This document shows, in pieces, positions 6,203 through 12,122 of a DNA stretch of 12,122 nucleotides. The stretch comes from JBDTLH01 sp039934875. GTDB lineage: Bacteria > Acidobacteriota > Terriglobia > Terriglobales > Acidobacteriaceae. Where the stretch lies: contig JBDTLH010000035.1 in the NCBI GenBank assembly GCA_039934875.1, forward strand, positions 1-12,122, in the 5' to 3' direction. The translations under genes and the position numbers were made by a program. Under the pieces are notes generated by a model. That model did no database searches. It saw only the letters and a list, made by a program, of their open reading frames with translations, and was not told the origin of the DNA. Each line of letters begins with the position of its first letter. The stretch's first letter is position 1.

Positions 6203-7950
6203 ACGCTCGCCAGTTCTTCTTCCAGCATTTGTTTGTGGAACAGTTCCGTGTAGTAACCATCTTTGGCGAGTAATTCTTCGTGACTACCGAGTTCGACGAT
6301 GCGGCCCCCGTGCAGCACGGCAATTCGGTCCGCACTCTGGGCGGTGGAAACACGATGCGAGATAAAGATGGTTGTGCGTCCCTGCATCAGCTCTCTCAAT
6401 CCCTTGAGGATTCGTTCTTCGGTGTAGGTATCGACGCTGGCCAGCGCATCATCGAGGACCAGAATTCTGGGATCGCGAATAATTGCCCGGGCAATCGCGG
6501 TGCGCTGCTTCTGGCCGCCGGAGAGTGTAAGGCCGCGCTCTCCGACCATGGTCTGGTACTGCAAGGGAAAGCCTTCGATGTCCCCGTCAATATGCGCGAT
6601 CCGCGCTGCCCGGCGCACCTGTTCCTCCGACGCTTGCTCGACGCCGAAGGCGATGTTCTCGCGGATGGTTTCGCTGAAGAGAAATGTCTCCTGGGGCACG
6701 AACCCGATCTCGCGGCGCAATCCCGCCAGGGGATAATCGGAAATCGGCCTTCCATCGATCAGCACCGAACCCGGCGCGGCATCGTAAATGCGCGGTATCA
6801 AATTCACCAGCGTTGTCTTGCCCGATCCGGTGGGCCCGACAATCGCGAGGCTGGTGCCTGCGGGGACGCGCAGGTTGATCTCCCGCAAAACCTGCGTATC
6901 CCCAAACCAGAAATTCAAGTTGCGGAATTCTATATCTCCGTGGAGCGCCGGCGCCCTTCCCGCAAGATCAGATGAAATATTTGCGTCGGTAATGGTGGGT
7001 TGTTCCACCAGAATTTCATTGATGCGCTCCATCGAAGCCGTGCCCCGCATGAACAAATTGATTACCCAGCCAAGCGCGATGACCGGCCAGGTGAGTTGCA
7101 CCATGTAGGTGTTGTAGGCCACGAACTGCCCTACCGAGATGTGGTGCAGGATGACCTCGCGCCCTCCGATCCACAGCACCAGCACCACTGCCAATCCGAG
7201 CAGCGTTTCCAGGGTGGGCCACAGCATCCCCATCAGGCGAACCAGCCTCATGCTGCGCCGGATGTATTCGGTGTTTGCCGTCTCGAACTGCTCGATTTCC
7301 GCATCTTCCTGCACGTAAGCGCGGACCAGCCGCGCGCCCGAGAAGTTCTCCTGCGCTCGCGCGGAAATATCGGAGAACATCGCTTGAATGCGTTCAAAGC
7401 GCTCGTGGATCTTGCGCCCGAAGTACTGCACCATGGTGGTCGCGATGGGCAGCGGGAGGAATGCAAACAGCGTCAGCTTGGGCGATATCCGCAGCATGAA
7501 ATAGAGCGCGCCCGCGGTAAACACCAGTGTGTTCGCCGAGTACATGATCGCCGGACCCAGCAACATGCGCACGGCGTTGAGATCGTTGGTGGCGCGCGCC
7601 ATGACGTCGCCGGTCCGGGTGCGCTGGTAATAGTCGTAGCTCAACCCCTCCAGATGGCGGAACAAATCATTGCGCAGATCGAACTCGATATCGCGCGAGA
7701 CCCCGATCAGCACCCACCGCGTCAGATACTGAAACACGCCCTTGCCCAGCGCGATCAGCAGCAGCAGTCCCGCGTAGGTAAGGATTTTCTGCTGATTGAT
7801 GCCGCGGTTTAGATCGTCAAAGGCATGCCGCAGCACCTGAGGAAAAAGTATCCAGATGCCGTTGTTGAGCAGCACGGCGATAGCGCCGATGAAAAATTGA
7901 CGGCGGTACTTCCATAGATAGGGGCGTAGCGGTGCTAATTTACGAAACAT
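6199..7950 (-). CDS. ABC exporter half-transporter, MdlA/BmrC-like
   Basis: This 583-residue half-transporter is an inner-membrane exporter. A six-helix type 1 exporter transmembrane domain (about 1-315) is followed by an ATPase domain (about 338-583). ATPase motifs are Walker A GPTGSGKTT (372-380), Q-loop FVPQETFLF with Gln420, signature LSGGQKQR (476-483), Walker B ILVLDD (496-501) and H-loop ISHR with His532. The residue after Walker B, normally a catalytic Glu, is Asp501 (LDDALASVD). This is typical of the MdlA/BmrC subgroup, whose members usually pair with a second half-transporter having the intact residue. No partner gene is adjacent, so it may act as a homodimer or with a partner encoded elsewhere. 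It lies 2 bases after the LptFG gene and overlaps the methyltransferase start, so its cargo is plausibly a lipid or a small molecule made by the two enzymes that follow (inference). Confidence 0.93.
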   Translation of the reverse strand: MFRKLAPLRPYLWKYRRQFFIGAIAVLLNNGIWILFPQVLRHAFDDLNRGINQQKILTYAGLLLLIALGKGVFQYLTRWVLIGVSRDIEFDLRNDLFRHLEGLSYDYYQRTRTGDVMARATNDLNAVRMLLGPAIMYSANTLVFTAGALYFMLRISPKLTLFAFLPLPIATTMVQYFGRKIHERFERIQAMFSDISARAQENFSGARLVRAYVQEDAEIEQFETANTEYIRRSMRLVRLMGMLWPTLETLLGLAVVLVLWIGGREVILHHISVGQFVAYNTYMVQLTWPVIALGWVINLFMRGTASMERINEILVEQPTITDANISSDLAGRAPALHGDIEFRNLNFWFGDTQVLREINLRVPAGTSLAIVGPTGSGKTTLVNLIPRIYDAAPGSVLIDGRPISDYPLAGLRREIGFVPQETFLFSETIRENIAFGVEQASEEQVRRAARIAHIDGDIEGFPLQYQTMVGERGLTLSGGQKQRTAIARAIIRDPRILVLDDALASVDTYTEERILKGLRELMQGRTTIFISHRVSTAQSADRIAVLHGGRIVELGSHEELLAKDGYYTELFHKQMLEEELASV

Positions 7951-7952
7951 GT

Positions 7953-10325
7953 TTACGTCGGCACCTTCAGGATAAGGTATCCGCCGGCAAGCGCAAAGAT
8001 CAGGTCAGGGAACCAGGCCGCGAGCATGGGGGGAAGGTAGTTGACGTTCCCCATCGCATCGAAAAGCCCGCTCACCAGGAAATAAATCACTCCAATGCCA
8101 ACCGCCGTGGCGACTCCGGTCAACGCTGCCTGACGCTTGCGAGTAATCGAAAATGGGATCGCCAGCACCGCCATGACCAGAGTGATGAGCGGGTACGCAA
8201 GTTTGCGATAGAGCTGCACGCGCAGTTTCATCACCTCAAATCCGCTCTGCTGCAGATCGGCGATGTAGCGCCGCAACTCGCCAAAATTCATCTCCGAGGA
8301 TTGCTTCACTTCCTTTTTGAAGTATCCCGGCGGCTCGCGCAACTCTTCAAAGCTGCTTACGTTAAAGGTGTGAAAGTCCGCAATGGCGTTCTCCTGTCCG
8401 TTGCCGGTCGAGAACGATCGCGACCATCCATCTTCCAGCACCCACATGGGCGGCTTCATGGCCGCTTCATAATGCGCCCGGGCGGCGAAGATGCGCCTCT
8501 TGATCTCAAAGCTCTTGCCGTCAATCTCAAAGACATTCAGGTTTGCGAACTGGTCGCGGTCGGGATCGAAAAAATCGTAGTAGTAAACGTTGTAGGTACC
8601 GGTCTTGTTTTCCTGGCCGAAGATCCAACGGTGATCGGCCCGCAACACGGTTTGCGCCGGTTTGCCCTTGATCTGGTTGCGCAGCGCCTCCTGCCGGCGA
8701 TTAGCAGCGGGCAAGTAGGACTGGTCCGATAAAAAGAGCGCCCCTGCTATGATCGCGGCGATGGCCAACACAGGTACGATCACGCGATAGATGCTGATGC
8801 CGGTCGCCTTCATCGCCGTGAGCTCATTCGAGTGCTGCATCACGGAAAAGGTCACCAGCACCGCCAGCAGCACGCATAGGGGCGCAAGTTGATACAGCAT
8901 GTAGGGAATGACATTGACCAAATATGCCGCAACTGTGATGAAGGCAACTTTGTTGCGAAAGATGTCCCCCAGCAGCTCAAAAAAAGTAAAAATCAGCATC
9001 AACGTCAGAAAGCCGGAGACGATCAACGCCAGGAATCCGGTGAAACTGCGCAGGATGTAATCGTCGATAATTTGCGGGAACTTCGAGGTGTACCTGCGAT
9101 GGCGGCCGCTGCGCCGTTCAAAGCGGCCGCGCCTCTCAAGAAGGTGCGCTCGCGGATGCTCTTTTTGCCGCGTCCACCACGCCTTCGATCTTTCCGCCAG
9201 GCTGTCCAGAGAGCCGCCTTCGAGGCTGGAGCGGTTGGCGCGATAGAGCAGCCAGAACCCGCATAAAGCAAAGATAATATCCGCCGACCAGACCCCGACT
9301 ACGGCGGGTACCTTGCCCTGCCTTGCCAACGCTACGCCAATCAGATAGATGACGTAATAGGCGAAGACCAGCGCGATGGTGAGCACGAAGCCCCCTGACT
9401 TGCCGCCACGCTTCGATGACATGCCCAGCGGAATCGCCACCAGTGCGAACACAATGCAAGCCAGTGTCGGGGCAAAGCGGCGGTGAAACTCGGTCGAGTA
9501 CCAGCGCGCCTTGAACCCTTCCGGAGAGTGCGCCAGCTTCCACAACTGCGAGGTGCTGAGCTGGCTGACCGGCGCCAGCTCCGGAGCTGTCCTTGGCTCC
9601 GCTTGCGGCAGAGAGATAGGCGCGTCGGTCTGGTTGAAGCTGGTGATCTGATATTGCCGCGGATTGCGCGGCTCCACCTGGTGCTGCGCGCCATCGATCA
9701 AATGCACCCGCAGAGTGTCCTGCGATTCGTTCAGCACCACAGCCTCTTTGGCCAGCGTGACCTTGGGCGCCTGTGGATCTGTGAGGTCAGCGAGGAATAC
9801 GTTTTTCCAGATCGCATCTCCTCCCGAAGTCGCTGTGTCTTGCACATAGAGAACGTAGTTCTTGAAATCTTCATAGAAGACGCGCGGCTGCACCTCGAAT
9901 GGCGCCTGTGATGACCTGAGGGAAGCTTGCAGCTTTTCGAGCGCCGCCGCGGAACGGGGCGCCAGCGAAAGATTGTTGTAGATGGAAAAGCCCAGCGCCA
10001 CCACCGCAAACAGCATAACGATGCGCACGAAACTAGCCACCCCAATCCCGCTGGCACGCATTGCCGTAATCTCGGAATCGGAAGCGAGCCGGCTCAAGCC
10101 GATCAGAATCCCCAGCAGCACCGCCATTGGAATGGTGACGGTGAATGCGGTAGGCAGCGTTAGAAAGATGATCTCCGCAATACTGGGCACGGGAGCGCTG
10201 TTGCGCACCACCAGATCCAAAATATGCCCCACATCGCGCATGAAGATTACGAAGGTAAACAACGCCAGCCCCAAGGCAGCGTGGGAGACCACTTCACGCA
10301 GGATGTAGCGGGTCAGGATGCGCAC
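7953..10325 (-). CDS. lptFG: LptF-LptG fusion permease of LPS export
   Basis: One 790-residue frame carries two complete YjgP/YjgQ-type permease halves. LptF and LptG normally are separate proteins of about 350-390 residues that form the inner-membrane LptB2FG extractor of LPS. Half one (about 1-365) has N-terminal MRILTRYILREV, the motif SDSEITAMRASGIG (82-95), a periplasmic beta-jellyroll region (about 125-285) and three C-terminal helices. Half two (about 416-790) repeats this with FPQIIDDYILRSF, HSNELTAMKATGIS (498-511), a jellyroll (about 535-700) and three helices ending at ILKVPT. The join (about 366-415) is a strongly basic cytoplasmic linker with ten Arg between 386 and 415. Translation starts at GTG 10325: an in-frame TAA lies just upstream and no nearer ATG exists. 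No clear ribosome-binding site precedes it. LptB and periplasmic LptA/LptC are not in the window. A function in LPS or LPS-like glycolipid transport is well supported. Confidence 0.95.
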   Translation of the reverse strand: MRILTRYILREVVSHAALGLALFTFVIFMRDVGHILDLVVRNSAPVPSIAEIIFLTLPTAFTVTIPMAVLLGILIGLSRLASDSEITAMRASGIGVASFVRIVMLFAVVALGFSIYNNLSLAPRSAAALEKLQASLRSSQAPFEVQPRVFYEDFKNYVLYVQDTATSGGDAIWKNVFLADLTDPQAPKVTLAKEAVVLNESQDTLRVHLIDGAQHQVEPRNPRQYQITSFNQTDAPISLPQAEPRTAPELAPVSQLSTSQLWKLAHSPEGFKARWYSTEFHRRFAPTLACIVFALVAIPLGMSSKRGGKSGGFVLTIALVFAYYVIYLIGVALARQGKVPAVVGVWSADIIFALCGFWLLYRANRSSLEGGSLDSLAERSKAWWTRQKEHPRAHLLERRGRFERRSGRHRRYTSKFPQIIDDYILRSFTGFLALIVSGFLTLMLIFTFFELLGDIFRNKVAFITVAAYLVNVIPYMLYQLAPLCVLLAVLVTFSVMQHSNELTAMKATGISIYRVIVPVLAIAAIIAGALFLSDQSYLPAANRRQEALRNQIKGKPAQTVLRADHRWIFGQENKTGTYNVYYYDFFDPDRDQFANLNVFEIDGKSFEIKRRIFAARAHYEAAMKPPMWVLEDGWSRSFSTGNGQENAIADFHTFNVSSFEELREPPGYFKKEVKQSSEMNFGELRRYIADLQQSGFEVMKLRVQLYRKLAYPLITLVMAVLAIPFSITRKRQAALTGVATAVGIGVIYFLVSGLFDAMGNVNYLPPMLAAWFPDLIFALAGGYLILKVPT
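9102..9130. repeat. Paired GCGGCCGC octamers in the LptFG linker
   Basis: The 8-base palindrome GCGGCCGC occurs at 9102-9109 and 9123-9130, 21 bases (seven codons) apart. On the coding strand they belong to two adjacent imperfect units, ERRGRF and ERRSGRH (LptFG residues about 397-409). This suggests that part of the basic linker arose by a small in-frame duplication. It could also be chance from repeated Arg-Gly codons in a GC-rich gene. Confidence 0.4.
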
Positions 10326-10431
10326 AGCGACGTACGTTTAGGATAGCAAAGCCTCTCCCCGGCCCTTGGGGCGCCAAATCACCCCGGTCGATGCTAAGTC
10401 TTGGCAAAACCATCAACTTGCAAGGCGTGAG

Positions 10432-10466
10432 AAAAGCATCAAAATACGCGTTTTTTCGATGCTTTT
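10432..10466. terminator. Candidate intrinsic terminator between dxs and lptFG
   Basis: The arms AAAAGCATC (10432-10440) and GATGCTTTT (10458-10466) are exact inverted repeats. They enclose AAAA (10441-10444) pairing with TTTT (10453-10456) across one bulged C (10457), around an ACGCGT-containing loop. On the minus strand, the direction of dxs transcription, the stem ends in TTTT. On the plus strand it ends in six T (10463-10468), giving a bidirectional arrangement. The stem core is only moderately GC-rich (GCATC) and the minus-strand T-tail is short, so termination may be partial. It lies about 90 bases after the dxs stop and about 105 bases before the lptFG start. Confidence 0.45.
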
Positions 10467-10508
10467 TTGTATCTTTTTTCATCTTTTTGCGGCTTTTTTG
10501 CCCATTTT
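10432..10508. other. Phased A/T tracts, probably intrinsically curved DNA
   Basis: Eight A- or T-runs of 4-6 bases occur in 77 bases: 10432-10435, 10441-10444, 10451-10456, 10463-10468, 10474-10479, 10484-10488, 10494-10499 and 10505-10508. Their centres are 9 to 12 bases apart, on average about 10.4, close to one helical turn. This is the classic layout of intrinsically bent DNA. The spacing is not a multiple of three, so it does not reflect codons. It lies in the dxs-lptFG gap, upstream of the lptFG operon, where a bend or an UP-like element could affect promoter activity. I found no convincing -35/-10 pair directly downstream; TTGCAA at 10418-10423 has no well-spaced -10. TATCCT (10345 down to 10340, minus strand) is a lone -10-like hexamer close to the GTG start. 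Confidence 0.6.
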
Positions 10509-10552
10509 CCGCACATGTAAGGTTTGCGCCCCCTTGCCCCTGTGGAAAAGTT

Positions 10553-12122
10553 TCAGAAGCTGCTAAACCTTAGGTGCGCGGGCTCGCCCGACTCGGCGGC
10601 GGCAATGGTCTTCTTCGACATCCGTGCCAGGTGCGGACGCGATTTTTCCAGCGCCGATTCCACGCTCAACCCATACTTCCCGCGCAGCGCCTCCGGATTT
10701 CCGTGCTCGATGAACTGGTCCGGCCACCCCACGCGCACCACCGGCACCGTGACATCGGCGGCGGAAAGCTCTTCCAGCACCGCGGAGCCGAAGCCTCCGT
10801 TGAGCACGTGGTCTTCAAAGGTGATCACCAGACCCGCTATCCGCGCATAGTTGAGCAGGGTGCGGCGATCCAGCGGTTTGGCAAAGCGGGCATTGATTAC
10901 GGCGGCGCTGAAGCCCTCCTGTTCGAGCTGGCGCGCAGTCTCCAGCGCCAGCGGCAGCATGTTGCCCAGCGAGAAGATGACAACCTGCTCTCCCTCGCGC
11001 ACCACCTCAGCCTCTCCGATAGCGATGGATTGGGGCTGCGGCTTGACCCCCGCTCCTGTGACCGCACCGCGCGGATAGCGGATCGCGCTCGGCCCCTCGT
11101 ATTCGAGCGCGGTCAGCATCATGTCCGCGAGCTCGTCCTCGTTCTTAGGGTCCATGTGCACCAGGTTGGGAATCCCGCGTAGGTAGCTGATGTCGAAGAG
11201 CCCATGATGCGTCGGGCCATCATCGCCGGAGAGGCCGCCGCGATCCATGCAGAAGACAACGGGAAGTTGTTGCAGGGCGACATCGTGAACGATGGGATCG
11301 AAGGCGCGCTGCAGGAACGTGGAGTAAATCGCGCAGAAGGGGCGCATACCTTTGGCTGCGAGGCCGGCGGCGAAGAGGACAGCGTGCTCTTCCGCTATAC
11401 CGACGTCGAAGTAGCGGGTGGGGTGTTTGGGCTGGAATTTGTCGAGGGCAGTGCCGTTGGGCATGGCGGCAGTGATGCCCACCACGCGGGGATCGCGGTC
11501 GGCGAGCTTCACCAACGTTTCGGCGAAGACCTCGGAGTAGGTGGGAACTGCGGCAGGTTTAGTCTCTCCGGTTTCAGCGTTATAGGGGCCGAGGCCGTGA
11601 AATTTCTTCTGGCTTTGAATTGCGGGATCGAAGCCCTTGCCCTTCTTGGTCAGTGCATGCAGAATGACGGGACGGTCCTGCGTCTTGAGAAACTCGAACA
11701 TGCGAATGAGCGTGGGCAGATCGTGTCCGTCGGTGGGGCCGTAGTAGGTGAGGCCGAAGTCTTCGAAGATGACGCTGGGCACGATGAGGCCCTTGGCGGA
11801 GCCTTCAATGCGGCGTCCGATCTCGAGGGCAGTTTCGCCGCCGAGGGTCTTGGCCACGCTCTTCGCAGTATCATGCAGCGACTGATAGCGCTTATTAGTG
11901 ACGATTTTGTTGAGATACTCGGCGATAGCCCCGACGTTTTTGTCTATCGACCATTCGTTGTCGTTGAGAACAATGATGAGGCGCTTGGTGGATCCAATGT
12001 TGTTAAGCGCCTCGTAGCTGATGCCGCAGGTGAAGGCGGCGTCTCCGGCGACGGCGATGACGTGTTCTTTGTTGTTGTTATTACCGCTTTTGAGGTCGCG
12101 GGCGACGGCCATGCCCAAGGCG
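10553..12122 (-). CDS. dxs: 1-deoxy-D-xylulose-5-phosphate synthase (N-terminus beyond window)
   Basis: DXS condenses pyruvate and glyceraldehyde-3-phosphate using thiamine diphosphate, the first step of the MEP isoprenoid pathway. The visible 522 residues are the C-terminal part of a protein that is usually about 620-640 long, so roughly the first 110-120 residues lie outside. The frame continues through the right edge as ALGMAVARD, so the in-frame TTG and ATG near 12112-12118 are internal codons, not starts. Counting that Leu (12118) as residue 1: thiamine-diphosphate motif AGDAAFTCGISYEALNN (24-40), LNDNEWSIDKNVGAI (51-65), YYGPTDGHD (125-133), FDVGIAEEHAV (237-247) with the catalytic Glu243, and DRGGLSGDDGPTHHG (292-306). 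The GDG of the cofactor motif is GDA here. The transketolase C-terminal domain follows and ends in LRFSSF. The 227-base gap to lptFG suggests a separate or only partly linked transcript. Confidence 0.97.
   Translation of the reverse strand, partial: ALGMAVARDLKSGNNNNKEHVIAVAGDAAFTCGISYEALNNIGSTKRLIIVLNDNEWSIDKNVGAIAEYLNKIVTNKRYQSLHDTAKSVAKTLGGETALEIGRRIEGSAKGLIVPSVIFEDFGLTYYGPTDGHDLPTLIRMFEFLKTQDRPVILHALTKKGKGFDPAIQSQKKFHGLGPYNAETGETKPAAVPTYSEVFAETLVKLADRDPRVVGITAAMPNGTALDKFQPKHPTRYFDVGIAEEHAVLFAAGLAAKGMRPFCAIYSTFLQRAFDPIVHDVALQQLPVVFCMDRGGLSGDDGPTHHGLFDISYLRGIPNLVHMDPKNEDELADMMLTALEYEGPSAIRYPRGAVTGAGVKPQPQSIAIGEAEVVREGEQVVIFSLGNMLPLALETARQLEQEGFSAAVINARFAKPLDRRTLLNYARIAGLVITFEDHVLNGGFGSAVLEELSAADVTVPVVRVGWPDQFIEHGNPEALRGKYGLSVESALEKSRPHLARMSKKTIAAAESGEPAHLRFSSF

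Noticed and set aside
7000..8732. Two plus-strand frames of about 270 residues (7000-7812 and 7932-8732) opposite the ABC transporter and LptFG
   Set aside because: Both lie fully antisense to strongly supported genes and show biased His/Gln/Arg composition without any domain pattern.
10294..10482. 62-residue minus-strand frame starting MKKDTKKHRKN in the dxs-lptFG gap
   Set aside because: Its Lys-rich start comes from the A-tracts, it runs out of frame into the lptFG start, and it lacks a ribosome-binding site.
10451..10508. Regularly spaced T-runs considered as a CRISPR or tandem-repeat array
   Set aside because: Units are only 10-12 bases with no conserved repeat longer than the homopolymer run, and no spacer/repeat alternation or cas genes are present.
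10439..10516. 25-residue Lys-rich mini-frame (MCGKWAKKPQK...) on the minus strand
   Set aside because: The A-tract spacing of 9-12 bases is not codon-like, so the lysines are better explained by DNA structure. There is no well-placed Shine-Dalgarno sequence; ribosome profiling could reopen this.
10518..10572. Inverted repeat TAAGGTTT / AAACCTTA around the dxs stop
   Set aside because: Only 8 base pairs, AT-rich, with a 39-base loop and no T-run after the second arm; it partly consists of dxs codons.

Overview
The window reads as a high-GC chromosomal segment from a diderm bacterium, most likely an acidobacterium (Terriglobia/Koribacter-like). This is a family-level impression, not a computed placement. 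It rests on the glutamate (C5) tetrapyrrole genes headed by a HemX/CcsA-type membrane protein, a secreted carboxypeptidase-regulatory-like protein, and LPS-export permease genes joined into one reading frame. Nothing looks mobile: I see no transposase, phage gene, CRISPR array, tRNA or rRNA.

Layout. Positions 1-425 (minus) hold the start of a secreted protein with carboxypeptidase-regulatory-like (Ig-like) domains; it runs off the left edge. A short divergent region (about 426-531) separates it from a tightly packed plus-strand heme operon: hemX-like (532-1353), hemA (1350-2681), hemC (2678-3616) and hemD (3625-4425). The first two junctions are 4-base ATGA overlaps. The last has an 8-base gap with a clear ribosome-binding site. 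Together these cover glutamyl-tRNA to 5-aminolevulinate precursor (HemA) and porphobilinogen to uroporphyrinogen III (HemC, HemD). hemL and hemB are not in the window.

From 4422 onward every gene is on the minus strand. Read in transcription order from the right: dxs (10553 to beyond the right edge, partial), a 227-base A/T-tract-rich gap, an lptF-lptG fusion (7953-10325), an MdlA/BmrC-like ABC half-transporter (6199-7950), a SAM methyltransferase (5504-6202) and a FAD-dependent oxidoreductase of the geranylgeranyl-reductase type (4422-5531). The last four are separated by +2, -4 and -28 bases, so they look like one transcription unit. It combines LPS export, a lipid/drug-type exporter and two tailoring enzymes. 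The operon meets hemD tail to tail, with the two stop codons sharing the tetramer TTAA.

The most notable items are the single-chain LptF-LptG protein with an arginine-rich linker, the four-gene envelope/tailoring operon with an unknown product, eight A/T tracts spaced at about one helical turn between dxs and lptFG, and a HemX-like protein that keeps the CcsA-type histidines but has lost the tryptophans of the WWD motif. I do not see clear evidence of a wholly new system; the four-gene operon is the best candidate for an undescribed pathway.
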